Positions 54,510 through 62,926 of a stretch of DNA of 64,000 nucleotides are shown here, piece by piece. A program made the translations under genes and the position numbers. Position 1 is the stretch's first letter. Each line of letters opens with the position of its first letter. The notes beneath the pieces are model-generated. The model saw nothing but the letters and a program-made list of their open reading frames with translations. It made no database searches and was not told where the DNA came from. Source of the stretch: CABMKH01 sp040797625 (GTDB lineage Bacteria > Bacillota > Clostridia > Tissierellales > Tissierellaceae); contig JBQHQH010000004.1 of assembly GCA_052067355.1 (NCBI GenBank), positions 62,001 to 126,000 on the forward strand, read 5' to 3'.

Positions 54510-55781
54510 TTATCTGATTTTATCCCTCATAAAGTAAATCGTATCTATGGCTATTTTGTTGGCTGCTTCTACTATTTCTTCCCTTGTCACCTTTTCTAAA
54601 TCGTCTAAAATCTCTTCTAAGGTTCTAAAATCCTGAGATATCAATTGACTAAAGAAAAACTCTGATATTAAAAATATACTATCTCTTATGGATTCTGTAG
54701 AAGACTGTAAGGATTTTATTGAAATTCTTATATCTTCATCAGTAAAGTCTCCACTCTTTACCTTTTCCAACTCTTGCCTTACAATATCAATTGTTTTATC
54801 AAATTTATCCGATTCAATTCCTCCATCTACTAACAATAGAGATTTATATTTATATACTGAAGAACTTACATAGTAAGCAAGACTCTCTTTTTCTCTTACA
54901 TTTTTAAATAGTTTAGAATTTGGCCCTCCCCCTAATATGTCATTGGCTACTAATAATGCATTATACAATCTATCCTTGTAATGAATGCCAGCTCTATGAC
55001 CAATTACAAATTTTGATTGACTTATATCTAATTCTTCTTTTATCATATTCTTGGTTTGAGAAGATGCAATTATAGTATCCTCTGGAATTGAAACTATCTT
55101 TTCTCTATCTATAATATTATTCTCTTTAAGATATCTTAGTATTTCCTCATCATAATATCCTACATAGAATATTTCAATAGGGCTAGTATCTAAAAGTGTT
55201 CTATAATGAGAATAGAGATTAGCTTCATCTATATCTTCTAAATCCTCAACATATCCCAATTGTTCGATACTAAACCTTTCATTTTTACACATTTCTTCAA
55301 TACATCTATCAATTGCATATGCTCTTTTATTATTTATCTTTCCTTCTATAATCTTTCTCAAATTTTCTTTTTCTTGTTCTACATAATTAGAATCAAATGC
55401 TCCATCTTCTAAATATGGATCATATATAATTGATCTCAATATGTCCATTACTTCATAATCGGCGCCTTTTTCTCCAAGATATTCTCCAGAAGCCCACTCC
55501 ATAGTATATCTGATTACTTGTCTTTCTCCTCTTTTATTCACTGCAGCGCTTAGATTAGCTCCATACATCTCTTCCAATTTCTTTTCAATCTCTAAATTAT
55601 TGGGATATTTCTTTGTACCTCTCTTTAATACTAATGGCAATAAGGCATTTTTAGTTACTTCTCTTCTCTTTAATGGTCTAATAAAATAATAGCTCAGTAA
55701 ATTAGATTTGAATTTATCAGTTTTAATAAGATTCAAATATATACCATTCCCTAATTCTATTCTTTCTGATTTCAGTGCCAT
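54510..55781 (-). CDS. ymfF: M16-family peptidase-like subunit (YmfF-like)
   Basis: The 423-aa M16-fold protein shows no HxxEH at the expected place (PLVLKRGTKKYPNNLEIEKK replaces it), so it is probably a non-catalytic partner. C-terminal ILGGGPNSKLFKNVREKESLAYY is the usual M16_C substrate-binding stretch. The ATG at 55781 with GGGAGGG upstream was preferred to an ATG 39 bases earlier. Confidence 0.86.
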   Translation of the reverse strand: MALKSERIELGNGIYLNLIKTDKFKSNLLSYYFIRPLKRREVTKNALLPLVLKRGTKKYPNNLEIEKKLEEMYGANLSAAVNKRGERQVIRYTMEWASGEYLGEKGADYEVMDILRSIIYDPYLEDGAFDSNYVEQEKENLRKIIEGKINNKRAYAIDRCIEEMCKNERFSIEQLGYVEDLEDIDEANLYSHYRTLLDTSPIEIFYVGYYDEEILRYLKENNIIDREKIVSIPEDTIIASSQTKNMIKEELDISQSKFVIGHRAGIHYKDRLYNALLVANDILGGGPNSKLFKNVREKESLAYYVSSSVYKYKSLLLVDGGIESDKFDKTIDIVRQELEKVKSGDFTDEDIRISIKSLQSSTESIRDSIFLISEFFFSQLISQDFRTLEEILDDLEKVTREEIVEAANKIAIDTIYFMRDKIR

Positions 55782-55877
55782 ATAATCCCTCCCTAATACA
55801 TATAATTTTAATATACCCAATTTTATTCTTGTTACTTACATTAATATTACCAATAATAATATCTTATACTATTAAAT

Positions 55878-55897
55878 AAAACCCATAAAATATGGGT
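55878..55897 (-). terminator. Terminator of the YhcN/YlaJ-like gene
   Basis: ACCCATA and TATGGGT pair with a 3-base loop, and TTTTATTTAAT follows on the minus strand. Confidence 0.7.
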
Positions 55898-55898
55898 C

Positions 55899-56360
55899 TT
55901 ATTTCTCCTTTTTAACTTTATCCATTATTTTATTTATATTCGGCACATATTTATCATATGATTTACCTTGTAATATTTCCACAACTATATTATCAATCTG
56001 TTTAAATAGTTTAGCATCAGATGTTATATACACATTCTCTATTGAAGGCTCATTTTTATTGACTAAATTTACAATAGTATCCAATGTATCTTGAGATAAT
56101 TCCTGATCATAGGATAGAATTATACCTATGATTACATTTTCATTAAAAATTATAGCCGTAGCATCGTCTATACCAAATAACTCTACTACAGAATCTGCTA
56201 TGTTTTCAGACCTATTTATTATCTCTTTATCCTCACCTGATACTTCTAGAAGATTTACATCATCAGCCTTTCCTTCTAGCTTAACCTCATCTCTATTAGT
56301 ACATCCCATCTGTATGATAATACTCAATATAATGGTAATTATCAATATACTCTTTTTCAT
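55899..56360 (-). CDS. YhcN/YlaJ-family sporulation lipoprotein
   Basis: The 153-aa lipoprotein has lipobox IQMGC (Cys20) and a domain with RSENIADSVVELFGIDDATA and VIIGIIL, the pattern of YhcN/YlaJ spore lipoproteins. In Bacillus members are found in the spore inner membrane or coat region. The function is not settled. GGGAGGG precedes the ATG. Confidence 0.8.
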   Translation of the reverse strand: MKKSILIITIILSIIIQMGCTNRDEVKLEGKADDVNLLEVSGEDKEIINRSENIADSVVELFGIDDATAIIFNENVIIGIILSYDQELSQDTLDTIVNLVNKNEPSIENVYITSDAKLFKQIDNIVVEILQGKSYDKYVPNINKIMDKVKKEK

Positions 56361-56435
56361 AAAATCCCTCCCATCTATAGTTTTACATTATTTCAGGATT
56401 TTATAACAAAAAATATATCTTTAATGATGAATATA

Positions 56436-56459
56436 CAAAAAAGGGGCGTAACCCCTTTT
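56436..56459 (-). terminator. Terminator of deoC
   Basis: AAAAGGGG TTAC... pairs as AAAGGGGTTACGCCCCTTT with a T run on the minus strand, directly after deoC. Confidence 0.85.
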
Positions 56460-56462
56460 AAG

Positions 56463-57113
56463 CTAAATATCTTTGATTATCTTTACCCCAGAACTAGTCC
56501 CAAGCCTAGTAGCTCCAGCATCCACCATGGATTTTGCTGTATCCACATCTCTAATTCCTCCTGAAGCCTTTACTTCTAATCTATCTCCTACTATAGACTT
56601 CATCAATTTTACATCCTCTATAGTGGCTCCACCAGTACTAAAACCTGTAGACGTCTTGACAAAATCTGCATTGGCTTCCATTGCTAACTGACATGCTTTG
56701 ATTTTTTCTTCTTTGGTTAAAAGAGATGTTTCAATAATTACTTTCACTATAGCTCTATTATCAGCAGCCTTAACTATAGATAAAATATCATCTCTTACTC
56801 TATCATAGTCTCCATCTTTTAAAGCTCCAATATTGATTACCATATCTATTTCATTGGCACCTTTATTTATAGCATCTAGAGTTTCAAACACCTTGACTTC
56901 CTTGGTATTAGCTCCCAATGGAAATCCTACTACAGTGGCAATTTTTACATTAGACCCTCTCAACTCTTCTCTACAAAGCTCTATATAACTTGGGTTTACA
57001 CAAACTGCTGCAAAATTATATTCTTTAGCTTCTCTACATAATTTAACTATTAGTTCTTTGGTGGCATCAGCTTTTAATAGGGTATGATCTATCATAGATG
57101 CAATATTATCCAT
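56463..57113 (-). CDS. deoC: Deoxyribose-phosphate aldolase
   Basis: The 216-aa class I aldolase cleaves deoxyribose 5-phosphate into glyceraldehyde 3-phosphate and acetaldehyde. It shows IDHTLLKADAT, EIDMVINIGALKDG, VKVIIET and the Schiff-base Lys in FVKTSTGFS, then VKASGGIRD. It is 9 bases behind pduL; the pair can turn deoxyribose-derived acetaldehyde toward acetyl-CoA/acetyl phosphate if an aldehyde dehydrogenase is present elsewhere. Confidence 0.96.
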   Translation of the reverse strand: MDNIASMIDHTLLKADATKELIVKLCREAKEYNFAAVCVNPSYIELCREELRGSNVKIATVVGFPLGANTKEVKVFETLDAINKGANEIDMVINIGALKDGDYDRVRDDILSIVKAADNRAIVKVIIETSLLTKEEKIKACQLAMEANADFVKTSTGFSTGGATIEDVKLMKSIVGDRLEVKASGGIRDVDTAKSMVDAGATRLGTSSGVKIIKDI

Positions 57114-57122
57114 ATTGACCTC

Positions 57123-57695
57123 CTACTTAATTAACTCTACCAAATCACCGTTTTTGACTCCACATGCGTTTCCTTCTTCAATGTCTACGTGCATTTCTAG
57201 ATTGAACTTTTCACTTGCTCTAACTAATACTTCATTAAATATAAGTCCTCTTGGGCCTCCAACTTTAACACTCACTACATCATTATCTTTAACACCAAAT
57301 TTTTCAGCGTCAGATGTATGCATGTGAATATGTCTAGCTGCAACAATAACACCCTTTGATACTTCAACTTCTCCTTCTGGACCAACCAATTTAATACCTG
57401 GTGTACCTTCAATATCACCTGAATTTTTAATTACAGGTTGTACGCCTAATTTGAAAGCATCAGAAATTGAAACTTCAAATTGAGTTTCACTTCTAACTGG
57501 TCCTAATACTCTTACTCCTTTTATAGTACCCTTTGGACCAACAGCATCTACTCTTTCTTCACAAGCATATTGTCCTGGTTGAGATAAGTCTTTAAATCTT
57601 GTTAATTCGTGTCCTTTTCCAAATAATATATCTAAATCATTTTGACTTAGATGAATATGTCTATTTGATAAAGCAATTGGTAATGTCTTTTCCAT
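57123..57695 (-). CDS. pduL: Phosphate propanoyl/acetyltransferase PduL
   Basis: The 190-aa PduL-type phosphotransacylase carries two metal-site motifs, SNRHIHLSQ near the N-terminus and AARHIHMHTSDAEKFG in the second half. It interconverts acyl-CoA and acyl phosphate. No microcompartment targeting peptide is visible at the N-terminus and no shell genes are nearby, so a cytosolic role with deoC is likely. AGGAGG precedes the ATG. Confidence 0.93.
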   Translation of the reverse strand: MEKTLPIALSNRHIHLSQNDLDILFGKGHELTRFKDLSQPGQYACEERVDAVGPKGTIKGVRVLGPVRSETQFEVSISDAFKLGVQPVIKNSGDIEGTPGIKLVGPEGEVEVSKGVIVAARHIHMHTSDAEKFGVKDNDVVSVKVGGPRGLIFNEVLVRASEKFNLEMHVDIEEGNACGVKNGDLVELIK

Positions 57696-57809
57696 TAAAA
57701 TCTCCTCCTATATAATTTGACATTTTTTTCTACTTATTTTTGCGTATATATTAATTATATACGTAATTCACATAAAATCAAATAATTAAAGCCTAAATAA
57801 CTTAATAAA

Positions 57810-57858
57810 TAAAACTTATATCAAAATAATTCTATGCTCTAGCTGATATTTTACAGTG
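57810..57858. repeat. Copy 2 of a dispersed 43-bp repeat
   Basis: AAAACTTATATCA, an 18-base spacer and AGCTGATATTTT lie in the gap between pduL and folT, as at 33668-33715. Spacers differ in sequence but not in length. No gene is seen in 57696-57932. Confidence 0.4.
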
Positions 57859-57932
57859 TGTTGAAATTATGAGTGTACTATTACTTTAATAACTATAAAT
57901 AGATAAAGTATAAGATACTTTATCCATATATA

Positions 57933-58466
57933 TTATATATTCAAGTTTTTCCTTAGACTCTTTAATATGCTTATTAGTATTATACTTTGAACTGGTATAT
58001 TGACTATTGATGATAGAACCCTTTCAGGTAATACTATAAAAAAACCTCTACCATATAGTTGAGATAGCCAATAGGTATTTAAAACCAAAGAGATAGATAA
58101 GAAGCATATTGAAACTACAACTATGATATTAAAGCTAGAATATGGATTATCCACTTTTACCTTTTTTAAAATATTAGTAAATATTCCAGGTATCATTCCC
58201 CAAAGCATGGAACTAATAGTAAATCCAAGATGAGGTGTCCCCTGTGCATTTATAGCTAATCCAACAAAATCTGCTGCTATCCCAGTAATGCCACCAGTCA
58301 TAGGGCCAAATAAGAATCCAGATAACATAATTGGTACCTCTCCAAACCCTAATCTCAAAGTACTTGTTGGCATAAATGCTAAGAATCTAGTAAGCACAAT
58401 AGATAGAGCTACTAATACACCCGATATAGCTATGGTCTTTATGCTCATTCTATTTCTTGTTTTCAT
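57933..58466 (-). CDS. folT: Folate ECF transporter substrate-binding subunit FolT
   Basis: The 177-aa ECF S component has six helices. FolT-type features are LTRFLAFMPTSTLRLGFGEV near the N-terminus and GPMTGGITGIAADF. It binds folate and works with a shared EcfAA'T module, absent here. The ATG at 58466 has AAGGAGG upstream; an in-frame ATG 39 bases earlier lies in the leader. A THF riboswitch in the leader supports the substrate. Confidence 0.92.
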   Translation of the reverse strand: MKTRNRMSIKTIAISGVLVALSIVLTRFLAFMPTSTLRLGFGEVPIMLSGFLFGPMTGGITGIAADFVGLAINAQGTPHLGFTISSMLWGMIPGIFTNILKKVKVDNPYSSFNIIVVVSICFLSISLVLNTYWLSQLYGRGFFIVLPERVLSSIVNIPVQSIILISILKSLRKNLNI

Positions 58467-58528
58467 AAAAATCCTCCTTTCTCTATAATGACAGTCAACT
58501 GCCATAAAAGAAAAGAGAATCTTTAATG

Positions 58529-58620
58529 GTCAGCGGATGCGGTAAAAAATCGCAGAAAATTTCTTTCGTTTAAAGGCAACTTCCCATCCTTTAACACTTA
58601 ACGCTTTTTACCTACTCTGT
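58529..58620 (-). promoter_or_regulatory. THF (tetrahydrofolate) riboswitch of folT
   Basis: The minus-strand leader reads AGAGTAGGT, AAGCGTTAAGTG, AAAGGATGGGAAGTTGCC, ACGAAAG, then GCGATTTTTTACCGCATCCG, matching the class I THF aptamer in order. It binds tetrahydrofolate and lowers folT expression. It ends about 60 bases before the ribosome binding site. Confidence 0.93.
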
Positions 58621-58652
58621 CTTCCAATAACAATATTACACTATTTGTCGTA

Positions 58653-59582
58653 CTATTTCAAAGGAAATCTATCCTTCATTCTAATATATTCAGATATCTT
58701 ATACCCCGAAATAGTAGATGCTATCACAAAAGATATAATAGCCATAATTTTATAATACTTGGGATAATTTATAAAATATGACAGACTATAAAATATCACA
58801 AAAATTCCATAGAGTTGAAATATTTTTTTCTTATCCATGGTTTTAATTCCTTCCTTTACACTATTTCTCTTGTCTAAAAATCTGTCTACTATATAATTTT
58901 CCACATCTTCATCTGTAGGATATCTGTTCAATTTCTTTAATATCTCTACTATATTATCAAAATCATATAAAAAAACCTTGGCATTTTCTCTAATATCTTC
59001 CCTAAAATATGAATTTGTAATCAGTATTCCATCACTAAATCCTAAGCTACGCAAGTCGCGATAGAAGTTTTCTAAATCCCTCAATCCTACTCTATCTTCC
59101 ATACCTATCTTAATACATTTAATTCCATATGTTTCTTTTTCAATTACTCCTTTTAAATCCATTAAAGGACCTTCTTTTGTTATCTCAATGTTATAATATT
59201 CTTCTAATAACTTCTTAATATAATCTATAAAATCTTCCCTATTAAAGTTTGAAAACTCTTTAATCAATTTCCTCTTCTTAATGTCTTCATTGATCTCTTT
59301 AATCTTGTTTTTCTTTTTTCTCTTTAGATAAATTCCAGATATGCTGGTAAATAAAATCATTGTGAAAGCAGATAGATAAAAAGATAGGATGAGTTTACCA
59401 GTTTTTATAGATAATATGACGATTAAAAGGATAAACAAGATAATATAGAAAAAAAACTTGTCTATAAATGAAGCTCTATATGTCTTTCCTCTTCTCATCT
59501 CCTTAGAATAATAGTTCTTCAATATTCTAGTATTGTTATTCTTTATAGAATATTTTTTAATGCTTTCTAATATTTTTTTCAT
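58653..59582 (-). CDS. Membrane protein with an Mrr-like endonuclease-fold domain
   Basis: The 309-aa protein has two helices (about 43-85), a cytoplasmic domain (about 112-225) and two C-terminal helices (about 255-295). The middle domain resembles Mrr/restriction-endonuclease-like folds: FNREDFIDYIKKLLEEYYNI, DLKGVI, GIKCIK and SDGILITNSYF. The usual Asp is kept (DLKG), while the Q/E-x-K reads C-I-K, so nuclease activity is uncertain. The ATG at 59582 lies after GAGAGGG and overlaps the DUF1461 gene. Function unknown. Confidence 0.6.
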   Translation of the reverse strand: MKKILESIKKYSIKNNNTRILKNYYSKEMRRGKTYRASFIDKFFFYIILFILLIVILSIKTGKLILSFYLSAFTMILFTSISGIYLKRKKKNKIKEINEDIKKRKLIKEFSNFNREDFIDYIKKLLEEYYNIEITKEGPLMDLKGVIEKETYGIKCIKIGMEDRVGLRDLENFYRDLRSLGFSDGILITNSYFREDIRENAKVFLYDFDNIVEILKKLNRYPTDEDVENYIVDRFLDKRNSVKEGIKTMDKKKIFQLYGIFVIFYSLSYFINYPKYYKIMAIISFVIASTISGYKISEYIRMKDRFPLK

Positions 59583-60222
59583 AAGCAATCCCTCTCTTTA
59601 TATATAGATAAGCTAATATTTGTATTATTGACAAATATATAAAGAAAGATAATACTATATTTTTAGCCATTCCTATAAAAAATTCTTCTGGGAGCATCTG
59701 TATCATTAAATCCGTATTAGGATCTAAAATCCACAGTGTATTTCTAAAGAATATTAGATGAAAATAGGTAAAATACTTATTGAAATTAGAATGTATTAAA
59801 AATACTAATATAGATAGCACAATATAATTTGCAGATAAGCCATAAGACAATATTTTAGATAAAAAAATACTATCTTTCTTCTTTATTAAATAGATAGATA
59901 TATATATACTTACTAGAAATCCTATATACTTTATATATCGAGCTAATTTAAAAAGTCCCTGCACATCTTGCATATGAAGGATTTCCCTTTCATTAAAATA
60001 TGGAGTTAGTAGTCCCTCTCCACCTTTTGCCTTTAAATATAGGATTATATTGTCTACTATATTTGATAACTCATCCGTAGATCTATGAGATACCCTTTCA
60101 ATATTCTGCTTTTTAAAAAAATCTTTGTAATACTTTTTATTATAAGAGTTTTGTTCTATACTTATAATTATGAGAACTAAAGACAGACAGATAATCAGTA
60201 TAATTGGACCTAATCTTCTCAT
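59557..60222 (-). CDS. TIGR01906/DUF1461 family membrane protein
   Basis: The 221-aa protein has four or five helices. An external loop carries YFNEREILHMQDVQGLF, and FHLIFFRNTLWILDPNTDLM followed by QMLPEEFF is diagnostic of the DUF1461 (TIGR01906) family. The function is not known. It overlaps the Mrr-like membrane gene by 26 bases, suggesting coupled translation and a joint role in the membrane. Confidence 0.85.
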   Translation of the reverse strand: MRRLGPIILIICLSLVLIIISIEQNSYNKKYYKDFFKKQNIERVSHRSTDELSNIVDNIILYLKAKGGEGLLTPYFNEREILHMQDVQGLFKLARYIKYIGFLVSIYISIYLIKKKDSIFLSKILSYGLSANYIVLSILVFLIHSNFNKYFTYFHLIFFRNTLWILDPNTDLMIQMLPEEFFIGMAKNIVLSFFIYLSIIQILAYLYIKRGIAYEKNIRKH

Positions 60223-60261
60223 TCTAATCCACCATCGAATCCTGTATTAGCATATATGGTT

Positions 60262-60289
60262 TAAAAAAAAGGATGAAATAGTTCATCCT
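60262..60289 (-). terminator. Terminator of the 57-aa small ORF
   Basis: AGGATGAA and TTCATCCT pair around ATAG/CTAT, followed on the minus strand by eight T residues, immediately after the small ORF stop. Confidence 0.88.
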
Positions 60290-60290
60290 C

Positions 60291-60464
60291 TTATCCCATA
60301 GCCTGTTCTAATTTTCCTAAATGCTTAATAGGAAAATATTTTAAAAGTTCTTTATATTGTTCTACTGATAGACCTCGAACTGTAGTATATATTTCAATTT
60401 TTTGTTCTAAATCTGCCTGTTGAAATCTCTCTAAAACATGTTGAAAATTCTCCTTGCCTTCCAT
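60291..60464 (-). CDS. Conserved-looking small protein of unknown function (57 aa)
   Basis: The ATG at 60464 has GGGAGG at 60471-60476, 6 bases before it. The 57-codon frame reads MEGKENFQHVLERFQQADLE, QKIEIYTTVRGLSVEQYKEL, LKYFPIKHLGKLEQAMG, then TAA directly followed by a strong terminator. Composition is helical and amphipathic (many Glu, Gln, Lys, Leu), with no Cys or membrane segment. It has its own ribosome binding site and terminator, so it is probably expressed. No family is recognised. Confidence 0.75.
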   Translation of the reverse strand: MEGKENFQHVLERFQQADLEQKIEIYTTVRGLSVEQYKELLKYFPIKHLGKLEQAMG

Positions 60465-60533
60465 AATAATCCTCCCAACAATAGATATTCATCTATTATT
60501 ATGTAGATTATAGAATTAATTATTCAAGGATAA

Positions 60534-61268
60534 TTACTCTTCTTCCATTTCCCAGTTGTGATATACTTCCTGAACATCGTCACTATCTTCAAGCATATCA
60601 ATTAGCTTTTCCATATTCTTGATATCATCTTCACTAGCTAAGGATACTGTGCTTTGTGGAATATATGTTATCTCTGCCACTGCAAATTCATAACCTTCAG
60701 ATTTCAAGCCTTCTTTTACACTATTAAAGTCCTCTGGACTTGTAATTATTTCAAATCCATCTTCTGATGATTCGAAATCCTCTGCACCTAGTTCTATTGC
60801 TAACATAGTTAACTCATCTTCATCTATGGAATCATCTCTTTCAATAGCAACTAAACCCTTTCTATCAAACATAAAAGTTACTGAGCCAGATTGCCCAAGA
60901 TTTCCACCACATTTATCAAATGCATGCCTTACATCTGAAGCAGTTCTATTTCTATTGTCTGTTAAACAAGTAGCAAATACTGCAATTCCTGATGGTCCAT
61001 ATCCTTCATATATTATTTCCTCAAAATTATCTGCACCTAGTTCTCCTGCACCTCGTTTTATTGCCCTATCGATATTGTCATTTGGCATATTTTCAGCTTT
61101 TGCCTTATCAATAGCCGCCTTTAGGGCAGGATTATATTCTGGATCTGATCCACCTTCTTTTGCAGCAACCATTATATATCTACCTAATTTTGTAAATACT
61201 TTTGCTCTTTTAGCGTCTTCTTTACCCTTTTTATTTTTAATATTATTCCATTTGGAATGACCAGCCAT
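60534..61268 (-). CDS. yebC: YebC/PmpR-family protein
   Basis: The 244-aa protein opens MAGHSKWNNIKNKKGKEDAK, the YebC signature, with GYGPSGIAVFATCLTDNRNR and GCNLGQSGSV-like CGGNLGQSGSVTFMF in the middle. Family members act as transcription regulators or as ribosome-associated factors that help translation of proline stretches. The ATG at 61268 was chosen (AAGGAGAG upstream) over one 9 bases earlier. Confidence 0.94.
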   Translation of the reverse strand: MAGHSKWNNIKNKKGKEDAKRAKVFTKLGRYIMVAAKEGGSDPEYNPALKAAIDKAKAENMPNDNIDRAIKRGAGELGADNFEEIIYEGYGPSGIAVFATCLTDNRNRTASDVRHAFDKCGGNLGQSGSVTFMFDRKGLVAIERDDSIDEDELTMLAIELGAEDFESSEDGFEIITSPEDFNSVKEGLKSEGYEFAVAEITYIPQSTVSLASEDDIKNMEKLIDMLEDSDDVQEVYHNWEMEEE

Positions 61269-61360
61269 TAAATTCACTCTCCTTAAAATTTTCCCTCTAA
61301 TATTCTAACATAATCCCATAATTATTTCATTATTTTTTAAGCCATAGATCTATAATTCTT

Positions 61361-62104
61361 CTACTCTGTTGGATGAAAATATTTATTATATTCATATATA
61401 GGTGGAAACTGTCTTTTATGATGACTTATCCTATTCATATTGTCTATTCTCTCCACTATAGCTCTAGGTCCCTTTCCAGTTTTAATATAACTATCTAACA
61501 CATCATATCCAAATCCCATCTCATCCTCATCAGTCTGATTATCCCATAGTCCTGCACTTGGCTTTTTATCTATAATTATATCTGGTATATTTAAAGCTCT
61601 AGCTAATTGCCAGATCTCATCTTTCACAAAATCAGCCAATGGTAATATATCTGCTCCGCTATCCCCATGTTTAGTAAAATAACCTATTGTAAATTCAGAC
61701 TTGTTACTAGAACCTGCTACTAGATAATTATAACTCTGAGCAAAGTAATATAGAGTAGTCATCCTCAATCTAGGTTTTATATTTGCCATTGCCATATCAT
61801 GTTGAATATCTAAATTAGAAGCATTAATCAAGGAGTCAAATGTATATGTCAAATCTATCTTTTTAACTTCTAAATTTAAAGCCTTTGCCACTAACAACCC
61901 ATGTTCCTCATCTATGGGATTACTATGACATGGCATGATTAGTCCCAATGATGTATCTGGAAAAGCTAATTTTGAAATTCCTGCCATTACTGCAGAATCT
62001 ACACCTCCACTTAATCCAAATACCAAGCCTTCAGCTTGTGCATCATTTACCTTCTCACGTAGCCATAAGACTAAATCTTCGATTATATCTTGAATATTAT
62101 CCAT
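61361..62104 (-). CDS. nadE: NH3-dependent NAD+ synthetase
   Basis: The 247-aa enzyme adenylates and amidates deamido-NAD to NAD+. The PP-loop FGLSGGVDSAVM (about 27-38) and the NAD-site stretches SNKSEFTIGYFTKHGDSGAD and KPSAGLWDNQTDE are typical. It lacks the N-terminal glutaminase domain of the long form, so ammonia is the direct donor. CGGAGG is the upstream site, with a longer spacer than usual. Confidence 0.94.
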   Translation of the reverse strand: MDNIQDIIEDLVLWLREKVNDAQAEGLVFGLSGGVDSAVMAGISKLAFPDTSLGLIMPCHSNPIDEEHGLLVAKALNLEVKKIDLTYTFDSLINASNLDIQHDMAMANIKPRLRMTTLYYFAQSYNYLVAGSSNKSEFTIGYFTKHGDSGADILPLADFVKDEIWQLARALNIPDIIIDKKPSAGLWDNQTDEDEMGFGYDVLDSYIKTGKGPRAIVERIDNMNRISHHKRQFPPIYEYNKYFHPTE

Positions 62105-62204
62105 TTACACAAAACCTCCGCACTATTATATGTATATCTTATACTATATATGGTGAAATTAATATAGAATCTTCCTTTAAAATTATACCATAAAGGAGAT
62201 ATAT

Positions 62205-62564
62205 ATGAATAAAATTAATTTACAATTGATAATGATTGGTGTTATTGCCGGACTAGTTAATGGAATCTTTGGCTCTGGAGGTGGAACTATTGTGGTTCCT
62301 TCCCTAGTATTCCTGATTAAAATGGAGGACTATAAAGCCCATGCTACTGCTATATCCATTATATTACCTCTGTCTATAGTAAGCACCATAGTATATCTAT
62401 TAAACAATACAATTCCATTAAAATTAAGTTTAATCACCATGACTGGTGGAGTTTTAGGCAGTTATGTAGGAGCAAAGTTCTTAAGGAAGATTCCAATTAA
62501 TTATTTAAGAAAATTTTTTGGCGGTATAATCATATATACTGCTATAAGGATGATTTGGAAATGA
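62205..62564 (+). CDS. TauE/SafE half-transporter, N-terminal type
   Basis: The 119-aa membrane protein has about four helices and one TauE/SafE repeat: GVIAGLVNGIFGSGGGTIVV, HATAISIILPLSIVSTIVYL and GGVLGSYVGAKFLRKIP. Full TauE/SafE proteins (about 250 aa) have two such repeats, so this is half a transporter. AAAGGAG precedes the ATG. It overlaps the second half-gene by 10 bases. Sulfite or organosulfonate export is the family role; the real substrate is unknown. Confidence 0.85.
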   Translation: MNKINLQLIMIGVIAGLVNGIFGSGGGTIVVPSLVFLIKMEDYKAHATAISIILPLSIVSTIVYLLNNTIPLKLSLITMTGGVLGSYVGAKFLRKIPINYLRKFFGGIIIYTAIRMIWK

Positions 62565-62911
62565 AATTGATTATGATAGGATTTTTATCTGGAATAATAA
62601 GCGGCATGGGAATAGGAGGAGGGACTATATTGATCCCTTCACTAGTCCTAATAAACCATCTATCTCAAATAGAGGCTCAAGGAATAAATCTAATAGTCTT
62701 TATTCCCATATCTATAGTTGCCATAATAACCCATGCTAAACGTGGTGATATAGAATTTAAATATACAAAATATGTAGTCATGGGAGGAATAGTAAGTGCT
62801 ATAATCGGTTCTCTATTAGCTACAAAAATTGAACCAGAAAGATTAAGGCAGTACTTTGGCATATTCTTATTGTTTATTGGAATATATGAATTCTTTAAGA
62901 AAAAAAAATAG
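62555..62911 (+). CDS. TauE/SafE half-transporter, C-terminal type
   Basis: The 118-aa membrane protein is a second TauE/SafE repeat: GFLSGIISGMGIGGGTILIP, GINLIVFIPISIVAIITHAK and GGIVSAIIGSLLATKIEPER, then LRQYFGIFLL. It overlaps the first half by 10 bases in another frame, so two separate proteins are made; they probably heterodimerise into one transporter. Its own start ATG and internal GGG-rich helix make this look functional and not a frameshift artefact. Confidence 0.85.
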   Translation: MEMKLIMIGFLSGIISGMGIGGGTILIPSLVLINHLSQIEAQGINLIVFIPISIVAIITHAKRGDIEFKYTKYVVMGGIVSAIIGSLLATKIEPERLRQYFGIFLLFIGIYEFFKKKK

Positions 62912-62926
62912 GACTAAGCCTATTTT
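62905..62926. terminator. Bidirectional terminator between convergent genes
   Basis: AAAATAGG and CCTATTTT pair around ACTAAG. A and T runs on the outer sides serve the tauE half-genes (plus) and the CoA-binding gene (minus). Confidence 0.75.
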
